Of a stretch of 64,000 nucleotides of DNA, positions 18,545 to 27,811 are shown piece after piece; position 1 is the first letter of the stretch; each line of letters starts with the position of its first letter. The notes under the pieces were generated by a model. It was not told the origin of the DNA. It did not search any database and saw nothing but the letters and a program-made list of their open reading frames with translations. The translations under genes and the position numbers were made by a program. This DNA comes from Zoogloea sp041908905 (GTDB taxonomy: Bacteria; Pseudomonadota; Gammaproteobacteria; Burkholderiales; Rhodocyclaceae): positions 47,834-111,833 of the forward strand of contig NZ_JAYREK010000008.1 of the NCBI RefSeq assembly GCF_041908905.1, in the 5' to 3' direction.

Positions 18545-19378
18545 TCAGCGCCCTCCTCCCGCGGCCGGCCTGAGGTCGGCCGGCAGATCGTGCCCGTGGT
18601 GACGTCGAAAGAGCTCGTTGAGCCGGCCGTTCTGCAACTGCGCGAAGACCCAGCCATTGACCCAGCCATTGACCCAGGCGCGCAAGGCCTTTTCTCCGCG
18701 GGGCATGGCGATCGCGACGTCGAACTCCTGCTGGACGAACTTCTCCTCGAACAGCTTGCTGCCGGCCTGGCGGTTCACCTCGTCGAGCACCGCCGTCTGG
18801 GTCGAGAAGAGGTCGACCTTGCCCGCGATGGCGGCCTTGATCAGGGCCATGTCGCTCTCGAAGCTGACCAGCCGGGCCCGCGGCGCAGAGGCCGCCACCA
18901 GGGCACCGCTGGCCGTGTTGCGGGTCACGCCGACGTCGAGGCCGGCCAGATCGGCATAGCCGCTGATGCGCAGCGCGGGCCGCCCGGCGAGCACCACATA
19001 CAGGCGCGCATAGGGCAACGAGAAGCCGACAACCCGCTCCCGCTCCGGCGTGATCGACAGACTCGACACCACCATGTCCACATCCCGCCCTTCCAGCGCA
19101 GTGAGCCGCCCGGCGTTGGTGAGACGCACGATTTCCAGCCGGACCCCGAGGGCAGCGGCCAGCTCCCGGGCCGTATCCACGTCGGAACCGACGAGCTCCT
19201 GCCTGGCATCGAGATAACTGAAGAGGGGTACTCCAACCGCCACGCCGACCCGAAGCACCCCGCGCTGCCGGATATCCGACAGCAGGTCGGCCCGCGCCAG
19301 CGACGGTGCCAGCAACACGAGCAGGCACGCCGCCAGCTGGCAGGCCGCACGAATCGCCCGAAACCAGGATGAACGCAT
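18545..19378 (-). CDS. Periplasmic solute-binding protein, family 3 (tandem paralogue)
   Basis: 277 residues: signal peptide (about 1-30), then GVLRVGVAVGVPLFSY, VDTARELAAALGVRLE, DMVVSSLSITPERERVVGFSLPY and MPRGEKALRAWVNGW. It is the first gene of the four-gene cassette and its stop codon abuts the start of the next paralogue. A perfect 12-base tandem duplication (18648-18671) makes the local sequence WVNGWVNGWV. Ligand unknown; an amino acid is a family-based guess. Confidence 0.88.
   Translation of the reverse strand: MRSSWFRAIRAACQLAACLLVLLAPSLARADLLSDIRQRGVLRVGVAVGVPLFSYLDARQELVGSDVDTARELAAALGVRLEIVRLTNAGRLTALEGRDVDMVVSSLSITPERERVVGFSLPYARLYVVLAGRPALRISGYADLAGLDVGVTRNTASGALVAASAPRARLVSFESDMALIKAAIAGKVDLFSTQTAVLDEVNRQAGSKLFEEKFVQQEFDVAIAMPRGEKALRAWVNGWVNGWVFAQLQNGRLNELFRRHHGHDLPADLRPAAGGGR
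18648..18671 (-). repeat. 12-bp perfect tandem duplication within a coding region
   Basis: ACCCAGCCATTG (plus-strand reading) occurs at 18648-18659 and 18660-18671, with a partial third copy beginning at 18672. In frame it inserts four residues (WVNG) twice near the C-terminus of the first binding protein. Confidence 0.9.
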
Positions 19379-19759
19379 ACCCCCCCCCGCTACCGGACAG
19401 TACGTTTGATTACGGACGCATCATCCGGCACTTGAGGGCTTTTTCATGGCCATAGCATTGCAGCCGCCACCGGCGAGGCGCGCGGCGACAGCGCGGCAGC
19501 GCGCCGGGCCACTACCGCGAGACAGGGCGTTGTCTGGGTGAAACAGGGCACGCCACGCGCGACGGCGGCCCCTTCGGCACGACACCAGGGACATGGCGGA
19601 TGAAATGGCGGAGAACCGTCGCGAACCCCGCCCCGGGCGCTGGACCACCGCCCCCGGCGCAAGGCCGGCGGGTCAGGCCAGCCATGGGGCGATCGCGCCT
19701 GGCGAAGGCGGCGCAGACCGGCCGGATACGACGAGGGCGCCTCACGGGCGCCCTCCGGC
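19379..19759. other. Intergenic region without a recognised gene
   Basis: 381 bases upstream of the binding-protein cassette and downstream of tatC. Short open frames here have no recognisable motif. A GC-rich hairpin (19734-19742 with 19748-19756) just after tatC has no T run and is at best a transcript-end or processing structure. I see no clear promoter, though the cassette promoter must lie here. Confidence 0.5.
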
Positions 19760-20503
19760 TCAGTTGCTCACGACCTCGTCGGCCCGTGTCTTCGAGACGA
19801 AGCGGGCCAGGAAGATCCCCAGCTCGTAGAGCAGGCACATGGGCACCGCCAGCATCAGCTGCGACACCACATCTGGCGGCGTGACCACCGCGGCGATCAC
19901 GAAGGCGCCGACGATCACGTAGGGCCGCGCCTCCTTGAGCTTGGCCACGTCGACAATCCCCAGCTTGACCAGCACGATCACGATCACCGGCACCTCGAAG
20001 GTGATGCCGAAGGCCAGGAACATCGACATCACGAAGGCCAGGTATTGCTCGATGTCCGGCGCCGGCGTGATGCTCTTCGGCGCAAACTGGGCGATGAACT
20101 TGAACACCGTGCCGAACACGAAGAAATAACAGAAGGCCATCCCTGCCAGGAACAGCACCGTGCTGCCCACCACCAGCGGCAGGCCGAGGCGCTTCTCGTG
20201 GGCATACAGGCCCGGCGCGATGAAGCACCAGGCCTGGTACAGCACGAACGGCAGGGCGATCACGAAGGCCACCAGCAGCGTGACCTTCATCGGCACGAAG
20301 AACGGGGTGACGACGCCGGTGGCGATCATCTTGGTGCCCTCGGGCAGCGCCGTCATCATCGGATGGGCGAGGATGTCGTAGATGTCGCCGGCCCAGGGCA
20401 TCAGGCACACGAACACCACCACCACCGCGACCACGGCCCTGAGCAGGCGGTCGCGCAGCTCGACCAGGTGGGAGATGAAGCTGTCTTCCTGCTGCTCGTT
20501 CAT
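19760..20503 (-). CDS. tatC: Twin-arginine translocase subunit TatC
   Basis: 247 residues with six membrane helices. The N-terminal motif SFISHLVELRDRLLRA and the FxFG-like and KE(A)RP-containing loops are those of TatC, which together with TatB recognises twin-arginine signal peptides at the inner membrane. It overlaps tatB by 4 bases (ATGA). It is the last gene of the his-hinT-tatABC run. Confidence 0.97.
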   Translation of the reverse strand: MNEQQEDSFISHLVELRDRLLRAVVAVVVVFVCLMPWAGDIYDILAHPMMTALPEGTKMIATGVVTPFFVPMKVTLLVAFVIALPFVLYQAWCFIAPGLYAHEKRLGLPLVVGSTVLFLAGMAFCYFFVFGTVFKFIAQFAPKSITPAPDIEQYLAFVMSMFLAFGITFEVPVIVIVLVKLGIVDVAKLKEARPYVIVGAFVIAAVVTPPDVVSQLMLAVPMCLLYELGIFLARFVSKTRADEVVSN

Positions 20504-21030
20504 GACTGGACGCTCTTGCCGGCGGCGCCGGCTTCAGGGGACACGGGGGCCGTCACCGGCGTGGCAGGCGCCGCGGCGGGCGGCGCATCGACGAAGACCG
20601 GCGGGCCGGCGTGCTGCTCGGCCTCGGCGAGCTGCTTGTCGAGGAGGTCGGAGACCACGTCGTGGCTGTGGCCGGTGTCGACGATATCGGGCGCAGCCGG
20701 CGGGTTCGACTTGAGGCTGTTCTCGAGGTCGCCGATCGCCGCGGAGGCCGACTGCAGCGAGGACGACAGGCCTCCCTCGACGCTGGCCACCTCGCTCCTC
20801 ACCGAGCTTTCGAAGGCCATCGCCGACTTGCGCGCCTCCTCCTGCAGCTTCTTGAGCTCCTCGAGCTGCATCTCGCGGTTGATGTCCGACTTCACATCGG
20901 CCACGTAGCGCTGCAGGCGGCCCAGCAGGTGGCCGGTGGTGCGTGCCACCTTCGGCAGCCGCTCGGGGCCGAGCACCAGCAGCGCCACGATGCCGATGAC
21001 CATGAGTTCAGAAAAACCGATGTCGAACAT
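20500..21030 (-). CDS. tatB: Twin-arginine translocase subunit TatB
   Basis: 176 residues: an N-terminal membrane helix (MFDIGFSELMVIGIVALLVL) followed by GPERLP, an amphipathic helix and a long charged then Pro/Ala-rich tail. The FDIGFSEL start and GPE motif distinguish TatB from TatA. It forms the receptor complex with TatC. tatA lies 104 bases upstream, tatC overlaps downstream. Confidence 0.95.
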   Translation of the reverse strand: MFDIGFSELMVIGIVALLVLGPERLPKVARTTGHLLGRLQRYVADVKSDINREMQLEELKKLQEEARKSAMAFESSVRSEVASVEGGLSSSLQSASAAIGDLENSLKSNPPAAPDIVDTGHSHDVVSDLLDKQLAEAEQHAGPPVFVDAPPAAAPATPVTAPVSPEAGAAGKSVQS

Positions 21031-21134
21031 CTGATTCGCCTAGTTGTGGGGAGGTAGCAGAGGCCGGCGGGCGCCACAAACGACAAAGGGGCGACTCGAT
21101 GCGCCCCTCCGCCGCGCCTGATGCCGGGTCTGGC

Positions 21135-21350
21135 TCAGGACTTGTTCTTTTCCCGGGCTTCCGCGTCGATGGTCTTGCTGGCGGCATCGCCGATCTTCTG
21201 GCTGTCGCCCTCGGCCTCTTTCATGCCGTCCTTGAAGCCCTTCACTGCGCCGCCGAGATCCTGGCCGATGTTGCGAAGCTTCTTGGTGCCGAACACGAGC
21301 ATCACGATCACCAAGACAATCAGCCAGTGCCAAATGCTGAAGGAACCCAT
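21135..21350 (-). CDS. tatA: Twin-arginine translocase subunit TatA
   Basis: 71 residues. MGSFSIWHWLIVLVIVMLVF is the single short membrane helix, followed by the FGTKKLRNIG hinge and an amphipathic helix (DLGGAVKGFKDGMKEAE), as in TatA/E. It multimerises to form the translocation path. Lies 16 bases downstream of hinT. Confidence 0.96.
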   Translation of the reverse strand: MGSFSIWHWLIVLVIVMLVFGTKKLRNIGQDLGGAVKGFKDGMKEAEGDSQKIGDAASKTIDAEAREKNKS

Positions 21351-21366
21351 TGAATTCTCCTAAAGA

Positions 21367-21714
21367 CTACCGTTTGAGCATCGGCCCGACCGGATCCGGC
21401 CCACCGACGACGTGCATGTGCACATGCATGACTTCCTGCCCGCCTACGCGGCCAGTGTTGATGATGGACCGGAAACCGTCGGTGCTGCCTTGATCGACGG
21501 CAATCTGGCCGGCAACCGCCAGCATCCGCCCGAGGACCGCCTCATCGTCGGGGCCCACGTGGGCCAGCGAGGTGATGTGCTTCCTGGGGATCACCAGCAC
21601 ATGCACCGGACGCTGGGGCTGGATGTCCTTGAAGGCCAGGACCAGCTCGTCTTCATACACCCTGGCGGCCGGGATCTCGCCGCGGGCGATGCGGCAGAAC
21701 AGGCAATCATGCAT
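21367..21714 (-). CDS. hinT: Histidine triad nucleotide-binding protein (HIT family)
   Basis: 115 residues with CLFCRIARGEIP at the N-terminus and the histidine triad HVHMHVVGG near residue 100. HinT-type enzymes hydrolyse phosphoramidates such as aminoacyl-AMP derivatives. Position between hisE and tatA is standard in betaproteobacteria. Confidence 0.95.
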   Translation of the reverse strand: MHDCLFCRIARGEIPAARVYEDELVLAFKDIQPQRPVHVLVIPRKHITSLAHVGPDDEAVLGRMLAVAGQIAVDQGSTDGFRSIINTGRVGGQEVMHVHMHVVGGPDPVGPMLKR

Positions 21715-21726
21715 GTGACCCGCCCC

Positions 21727-22053
21727 TCAGCCCTGGGTTCGCGCTTTTTTCTCGTCGATGCCCGAGACGCCTTCGCGGCGGCGGAACTCGGCGAGCACGT
21801 CGTCCACGGAGAGGCCGAAGTGGGCCAGCAGCACCATGGTGTGGAACCACACGTCGGTCACTTCCCAGACCACGTGCAGCAGGTCCTTGTCCTTGGCCGC
21901 CATGATGGTCTCGGCGGCTTCCTCGGCGACCTTCTTGCAGATCGCGTCGGTGCCCTTGTGGAACAGGCTGGACACGTAGGACGAGTCGGGGCTGGCTTCC
22001 TTGCGCTCGGCGAGGGTTTGGGCCACCCGGTGCAGCACTTCGATGTCGATCAT
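21727..22053 (-). CDS. hisE: Phosphoribosyl-ATP pyrophosphohydrolase
   Basis: 108 residues of the all-alpha MazG-like fold: EEAAETIMAAK is the metal-binding segment and SYVSSLFHKGTDAICKKVAEE the family start. It converts PR-ATP to PR-AMP in the second step of histidine synthesis. Its ATG (22053) overlaps the hisI stop by 4 bases; a longer in-frame start would run into hisI. In enteric bacteria hisI and hisE are fused, here they are separate. Confidence 0.95.
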   Translation of the reverse strand: MIDIEVLHRVAQTLAERKEASPDSSYVSSLFHKGTDAICKKVAEEAAETIMAAKDKDLLHVVWEVTDVWFHTMVLLAHFGLSVDDVLAEFRRREGVSGIDEKKARTQG

Positions 22054-22435
22054 TTGTAAATCTCCTTCGGGTCTTTCAGAACCGGTTCGACGGCCTCCCA
22101 GCGCCCGTCGGCGAAATACTTCTGGAAGAAGCAGCTGCGCCGGCCGGTATGGCAGGCGATGCCGCCCACCTGCTCGATCTTGAGGAGGACCACGTCGTTG
22201 TCGCAGTCGATGCGGATCTCGCGGACCTTCTGGGTGTGGCCGGACTCCTCGCCCTTGTGCCACAGCTTGCCGCGCGATCGGGAGAAATATACCGCCTCGC
22301 CTGTTTCAGCCGTTCGCGCCAGCGCGTCACGGTTCATCCAGGCAAACATCAGCACGTCGCCGGTGTCGGCGTCCTGGGCGATGGCCGGGATCAGGCCGTC
22401 CTTGTCCCAGGCGAGTTCGTCGAGCCAGGCGGCGC

Positions 22436-22439
<4 letters not shown>
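22050..22439 (-). CDS. hisI: Phosphoribosyl-AMP cyclohydrolase
   Basis: 129 residues. FAWMNRDAL, YFSRSRGKLWHKGEESG and CHTGRRSCFF are the conserved motifs, and the three cysteines bind the catalytic metal. The start is a GTG at 22439 that overlaps the hisF stop codon (GTGA); no ATG is available before FAWMN. It opens the purine ring of PR-AMP. Confidence 0.95.
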
Positions 22440-23194
<755 letters not shown>

Positions 23195-23198
23195 GTAG

Positions 23199-23945
23199 TC
23201 AGGCAGCCCCGTTGAGCTCGTCGGCACGGGCCTGCGCCGTGGCGAAGTCGAGGGTGCCTTCGTAGATCGCCCGGCCGGTAATGGCACCGGTGATGCCTTC
23301 GGCCTCGACCGCGCACAGCGCCTCGACGTCGGCCACAGTGGCGATGCCACCGCTGGCGATGACCGGGATGCGCAGGGCCTGGGCCAGCTTGACGGTGGCT
23401 TCGATGTTGACGCCCGACAGCATGCCGTCACGGCCAATGTCGGTGTAGATCACGCCTTCGACGCCGTAGTCCTCGAACTTCTTGGCGAGGTCGATGACGT
23501 CATGGCCGGTGAGCTTGGACCAGCCATCGACGGCCACCTTGCCCTCCTTGGCGTCCAGGCCGACGATGATGTGGCCGGGGAAGGCGCTGCAGGCGTCGTG
23601 CAGGAAGCCCGGGTTCTTGACCGCCGCGGTGCCGATGATCACGTAGGTGATGCCAGCGTCGAGGGCGCGCTCGATGGTGTCGAGGTCACGGATGCCACCG
23701 CCCAGCTGAACGGGAATCTCGTCGCCGACCTCGGCCAGGATCGCCTTGATGGCGGTCTGGTTCTTGGGCTTGCCGGCGAAGGCGCCATTGAGGTCGACCA
23801 CGTGCAGTCGGCGGGCTCCCTGTTCGATCCAGTGGCGGGCGGTGGCCCGTGGATCTTCGGAGAAGACCGTGGCAGCGTCCATTTCGCCTTGTTTAAGGCG
23901 CACGCAGTGACCGTCCTTGAGGTCAATAGCGGGAATCAGCAGCAT
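23199..23945 (-). CDS. hisA: ProFAR isomerase
   Basis: 248-residue barrel homologous to HisF. IPAIDLKDGHCVRLKQG holds the first catalytic Asp (residue 8) and YTDIGRDGML the second (near 130). It catalyses the Amadori rearrangement of ProFAR. Adjacent hisF (4 bases downstream) and hisH (60 bases upstream) confirm it as HisA. Confidence 0.97.
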   Translation of the reverse strand: MLLIPAIDLKDGHCVRLKQGEMDAATVFSEDPRATARHWIEQGARRLHVVDLNGAFAGKPKNQTAIKAILAEVGDEIPVQLGGGIRDLDTIERALDAGITYVIIGTAAVKNPGFLHDACSAFPGHIIVGLDAKEGKVAVDGWSKLTGHDVIDLAKKFEDYGVEGVIYTDIGRDGMLSGVNIEATVKLAQALRIPVIASGGIATVADVEALCAVEAEGITGAITGRAIYEGTLDFATAQARADELNGAA

Positions 23946-24005
23946 AGCGAGAGATTGCGGAAGAGGAGTTGGAACCGGAACGGCGGAATGGAAAGGTGCG
24001 AGGAA

Positions 24006-24644
24006 TCAGGGCTTCCAGGACATGAAGTTCGACAGGAGCTGCAGACCCGCCTCGGCACTTTTTTCTGGGTGAAACTGGACGGCAAAGATATTAGCCTGCG
24101 CTACCGCCCCGGTAAAGGGGATGCCGTAGTCGGTGGTGGCCGCGACGATGCCCGGATCGGCCGGGTCGACGTAGTAACTGTGCACATAGTAGAAGCGGGC
24201 GCCGTCGGGGATGTTGGCCCACAGGGCGTGGGCCTGCTTCTGCCAGACCTCGTTCCAGCCCATGTGGGGCACCTTCAGGCGGATGCCGTCGGCACCGACC
24301 ATCTTGTCGGCGGGGAAGCGCCGGACCTCGCCCCTGAACACGCCAAGCCCGGGCACGTTGCCCTCCTCGCTGTGCTCGAAGAGCATCTGCTGGCCAATGC
24401 AGATGCCCAGGAAGGGCTTGCTGCGGGCCGCCTCGAGCACCGCCGGGCGCAGGCCGCGGGCGTCGAGCTCGCGCATGCAGTCGGGCATCGCGCCCTGGCC
24501 GGGGAAGACCACCCGGTCGGCGGCCAGCACCTCGGCCGGGTCGGAGGTGACCACCACCTCGGAGGCGCTCGCCACATGCTCGATGGCCTTGGCCACCGAG
24601 CGCAGGTTGCCCATGCCGTAATCGATGATCGCGACCTTGTTCAT
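24006..24644 (-). CDS. hisH: Imidazole glycerol phosphate synthase, glutaminase subunit
   Basis: 212-residue class I amidotransferase starting MNKVAIIDYGMGNLRSV. The nucleophile is in GICIGQQMLFE (Cys near 81) and the His-Glu pair in VQFHPEKS. It supplies ammonia to HisF. The ATG at 24644 overlaps the hisB stop (ATGA); the longer open frame upstream belongs to a shadow of hisB. Confidence 0.96.
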   Translation of the reverse strand: MNKVAIIDYGMGNLRSVAKAIEHVASASEVVVTSDPAEVLAADRVVFPGQGAMPDCMRELDARGLRPAVLEAARSKPFLGICIGQQMLFEHSEEGNVPGLGVFRGEVRRFPADKMVGADGIRLKVPHMGWNEVWQKQAHALWANIPDGARFYYVHSYYVDPADPGIVAATTDYGIPFTGAVAQANIFAVQFHPEKSAEAGLQLLSNFMSWKP

Positions 24645-25228
24645 AGGGCCCCCTTGGTGGACGGGATCACGCCGGCCTGGCGCGGGTCGGGCGTCACCGC
24701 CATGCGCAGCGCACGGCCGAAGGCCTTGAAGACGGTTTCGCACTGGTGATGGGCGTTGCGGCCCTTCAGGTTGTCGATGTGCAGGCTGACGCCGGCGTGG
24801 TTGACGAAGCCCTGGAAGAATTCATAGACCAGCTGGGTGTCCAGCGCGCCGATCATGCCGGCGGTGAAGGGCACCTCGAACTCCAGCCCGGGGCGGCCGG
24901 AGAGGTCGACCACCACGCGGGACAGGGCCTCGTCGAGGGGCACATAGGCGTGGCCATAACGGGTCAGACCCTTCTTGTCGCCGACCGCCCTGGCAAAGGC
25001 CTGGCCGATGGTGATGCCCACATCCTCGACGGTGTGGTGCCCGTCGATGTGCAGGTCGCCGACGGCCTCGACCTCGAGGTCGAAACTGCCGTGGCGGGCA
25101 ATCTGGTCGAGCATGTGGTCGAAGAACCCGATGCCGGTGTTGAGCTGACTCTTGCCGCTGCCGTCGAGATCGATCTTGACTCGGATCTTGGTCTCGAGGG
25201 TGTCGCGGGATATTTCGGCGTGCCGCAT
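24641..25228 (-). CDS. hisB: Imidazoleglycerol-phosphate dehydratase
   Basis: 195 residues, the monofunctional dehydratase without the phosphatase domain found in enterics. GFFDHMLDQIARHG, DGHHTVEDVG and KGRNAHHQCE carry the manganese-binding histidines. The ATG at 25228 begins MRHAEISRDT. First gene of the leftward hisBHAFIE-hinT-tatABC run; a TATCAT -10-like box for this run lies at about 25277-25282 on the minus strand. Confidence 0.96.
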   Translation of the reverse strand: MRHAEISRDTLETKIRVKIDLDGSGKSQLNTGIGFFDHMLDQIARHGSFDLEVEAVGDLHIDGHHTVEDVGITIGQAFARAVGDKKGLTRYGHAYVPLDEALSRVVVDLSGRPGLEFEVPFTAGMIGALDTQLVYEFFQGFVNHAGVSLHIDNLKGRNAHHQCETVFKAFGRALRMAVTPDPRQAGVIPSTKGAL

Positions 25229-25337
25229 TGCGTGGTTTTCCAGGAAAAACAGTCGAAACTGGGGGAACGAAGGGCATGATAGCATCTAGCGTTTTCACCG
25301 TCCCTTGCGGCACGCGCTGCCGCCGAGCCGATCTGCC

Positions 25338-26429
25338 ATGAGCCGCTTCTGGAGCCCCGTCGTCCACGACCTGACGCCCTACGTCCCCGGCGAGCAACCC
25401 AAGCTCGCCAACCTGGTCAAGCTCAACACCAACGAGAACCCCTACCCGCCGAGCCCGCGCGTGCTGGCGGCGATCCGCGCCGAACTCGGCGACGACGCCG
25501 ACCGCCTCAAGCTCTACCCCGACCCGACGGGCAGCGCGCTCAAGGCCGCGGTGGCGCGGCATTTCGGCGTCGCGCCCGAGTGGGTCTTCGTGGGCAACAG
25601 CTCCGACGAAGTGCTCGCCCACACCTTCCAGGCCCTGCTCAAGCACGAGCGGCCCCTGCTCTTCCCGGACATCACCTACAGCTTCTACCCGGTGTACTGC
25701 GGCCTCTACGGCATCGCCTTCGAGGCGGTGCCGCTGGCCGACGATTTCTCGATCCGCATCGACGACTACCTGGCCCGCGGCGCCGACGGCGTGGGCGCGG
25801 TAATCTTCCCCAACCCCAACGCCCCCACCGGCCGCCTGCTGTCGCTCGCCGAGATCGCCCGGCTCGCCGCCGGCCTGCCCGACGCGCCGATCGTGATCGA
25901 CGAGGCCTACGTGGATTTCGGCGGGCTGGACGTGATCCCCACCGCCGTCGCGCTGGTGAAGCAGCACCCCAACGTCCTGGTCACCCAGACGCTGTCCAAG
26001 AGCCGTTCGCTGGCCGGGCTGCGGGTCGGCTTCGCGATCGGCCAGCCGGAGCTCGTCGAGGCCCTCACGCGGGTCAAGGACAGCTTCAACTCCTATCCGC
26101 TGGATCGCCTGGCGCTGGTGGGCGCCAGCGCCGCGATGGACGACGAGGCCCACTTCGAGACCACCCGGCGCCAGGTCATCGCCAGCCGCGAGGCCCTCGC
26201 CGCCGAACTTGGCGCCCTCGGCTTCGAGGTGCTGCCCTCCGCCGCCAACTTCGTGTTCGCCCGCCACCCGGGCCGCGACGCCGCCCAGCTGGCCGCCGCG
26301 CTGCGGGAGCGCAGCATCATCGTGCGCCACTTCAAGGCGGCGCGGATCGACCAGTTCCTGCGCATCACGGTGGGCACCGACGCCCAGTGCGTGCAGCTGG
26401 TCGAGGCGCTGCAGGAGATCCTCGGCTGA
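25338..26429 (+). CDS. hisC: Histidinol-phosphate aminotransferase
   Basis: 363-residue fold-type I PLP enzyme. KLNTNENPYPPSP is the substrate-side N-terminal motif and QTLSKSRSLAGLRVG holds the PLP lysine. It converts imidazole acetol phosphate to histidinol phosphate. It sits between hisD and hisB exactly where hisC normally lies, but on the opposite strand, so it needs its own promoter and it is divergent from hisB. A bidirectional-looking terminator follows. Confidence 0.96.
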   Translation: MSRFWSPVVHDLTPYVPGEQPKLANLVKLNTNENPYPPSPRVLAAIRAELGDDADRLKLYPDPTGSALKAAVARHFGVAPEWVFVGNSSDEVLAHTFQALLKHERPLLFPDITYSFYPVYCGLYGIAFEAVPLADDFSIRIDDYLARGADGVGAVIFPNPNAPTGRLLSLAEIARLAAGLPDAPIVIDEAYVDFGGLDVIPTAVALVKQHPNVLVTQTLSKSRSLAGLRVGFAIGQPELVEALTRVKDSFNSYPLDRLALVGASAAMDDEAHFETTRRQVIASREALAAELGALGFEVLPSAANFVFARHPGRDAAQLAAALRERSIIVRHFKAARIDQFLRITVGTDAQCVQLVEALQEILG

Positions 26430-26446
26430 TTCCGCCGAAGCAATGA

Positions 26447-26475
26447 AAAGCCGCACCCGAGGGTGCGGCTTTTTT
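26447..26475 (+). terminator. Rho-independent terminator between convergent hisC and hisD
   Basis: A 9-bp GC-rich stem (26450-26458 with 26461-26469) with T6 on the plus strand and four T on the minus strand beyond the stem. It can serve both hisC and hisD, which converge here. Confidence 0.85.
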
Positions 26476-26494
26476 GTGGCTAGGGGCGGAGAAC

Positions 26495-27811
26495 TCAGCC
26501 CTTCAGGCGCATCTCGGCCGAGCGGGCATGGGCCTGCAGACCTTCGCCATGGGCCAGCACCGACGCGACCTTGCCGAGGAGCTGGGCCCCCGCCTCCGAA
26601 ATGTCGATGAGGCTGGTGCGCTTCTGGAAGTCGTACACCCCCAGCGGGCTGGAGAAACGCGCGCTGCGCATGGTCGGCAACACGTGGTTGGGGCCGGCGC
26701 AATAGTCGCCCAGCGCCTCGACCGAATAGTGACCGATGAAGATCGCCCCGGCGTGGCGGATCTGGTCGATCCACTGGTAGGGATCGGCGAGGGACAGCTC
26801 GAGGTGCTCCGGCGCGATGCGGTTGGCGATCCGGCAGGCCTCGGCGAGGTCGTGCACGTGGATCAGCGCGCCGCGGTTCTTCAGGGACGTGGCGATGGTG
26901 TCGCGGCGGGGCATCTCGGGCAACAGCCGCGCGATGCTCTCCTCCACGCGGGCGATGAAGGCGGCGTCGGTGCACAGCAGGATGGACTGGGCCAGCTCGT
27001 CGTGCTCGGCCTGGGCGAAGAGGTCCATCGCCACCCAGTCGGGGTTGCCCGAGCCGTCGGAGATGATCAGCACCTCGGAGGGGCCGGCCACCATGTCGAT
27101 GCCCACGGTGCCGAAGACACGGCGCTTGGCGGCCGCCACATAGGCGTTGCCGGGGCCGACGATCTTGTCCACCTGCGGGATGGTGGCGGTGCCGTAGGCC
27201 AGCGCGGCGACGGCCTGGGCGCCGCCGATGGTGAACACCCGGTCGACGCCGGTGATCGCGGCGGCGGCCAGCACCAGCGGGTTCTTCTCGCCCCGGGGCG
27301 TGGGCACGACCATGATCAGCTCGGCGACGCCGGCCACCTTGGCAGGGATCGCGTTCATCAGCACCGAGCTGGGGTAGGAGGCGCGGCCCCCCGGCACGTA
27401 CAGGCCGACCCGGTCGAGCGGGGTGACCTTCTGCCCGAGGCGGGTGCCCGCCATGCCCGGCGACTCGTCGGTGTAACGCCAGGATTCGAGCACCTGGCGC
27501 TCGTGATAGCTGCGCACGCGGGCGGCGGCGAGGTCGAGGGCCTCCCGCTGCGCCACGGTGAGGCTGGCCAGCGCCGCCTCGAGTTCGGACTTCGGCAGCT
27601 CCAGCGCCGCCATGTCGGCGACGTCGAGATGATCGAAGCGGCGGGTGAATTCGACCACCGCCGCGTCGCCGTCCCGGCGCACGGCCTGCAGGATGTTGGC
27701 GACGGCGTCCTCGATGGCCGCGTCGGTACTGCCCTCGAAGGCCAGCAGGGCGTCGAGGGTGGCGGAGAAGCCCGCGTCGGCGGACGACAGGCGGCGGATC
27801 TGTTCACTCAT
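26495..27811 (-). CDS. hisD: Histidinol dehydrogenase
   Basis: 438 residues. GPSEVLIISD and DLFAQAEHDELAQSILL hold the conserved zinc and NAD contact residues; AGPNHVLPT is near the C-terminus. It oxidises histidinol to histidine in two steps. The ATG at 27811 overlaps the hisG stop codon (ATGA). The long upstream open frame is an antisense-type extension into hisG and was not used. Confidence 0.97.
   Translation of the reverse strand: MSEQIRRLSSADAGFSATLDALLAFEGSTDAAIEDAVANILQAVRRDGDAAVVEFTRRFDHLDVADMAALELPKSELEAALASLTVAQREALDLAAARVRSYHERQVLESWRYTDESPGMAGTRLGQKVTPLDRVGLYVPGGRASYPSSVLMNAIPAKVAGVAELIMVVPTPRGEKNPLVLAAAAITGVDRVFTIGGAQAVAALAYGTATIPQVDKIVGPGNAYVAAAKRRVFGTVGIDMVAGPSEVLIISDGSGNPDWVAMDLFAQAEHDELAQSILLCTDAAFIARVEESIARLLPEMPRRDTIATSLKNRGALIHVHDLAEACRIANRIAPEHLELSLADPYQWIDQIRHAGAIFIGHYSVEALGDYCAGPNHVLPTMRSARFSSPLGVYDFQKRTSLIDISEAGAQLLGKVASVLAHGEGLQAHARSAEMRLKG

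Noticed and set aside
19421..19662. Short overlapping minus-strand frames upstream of the binding-protein cassette
   Set aside because: Arg/Ala-rich translations with no motif, no ribosome-binding site and mutual overlap.
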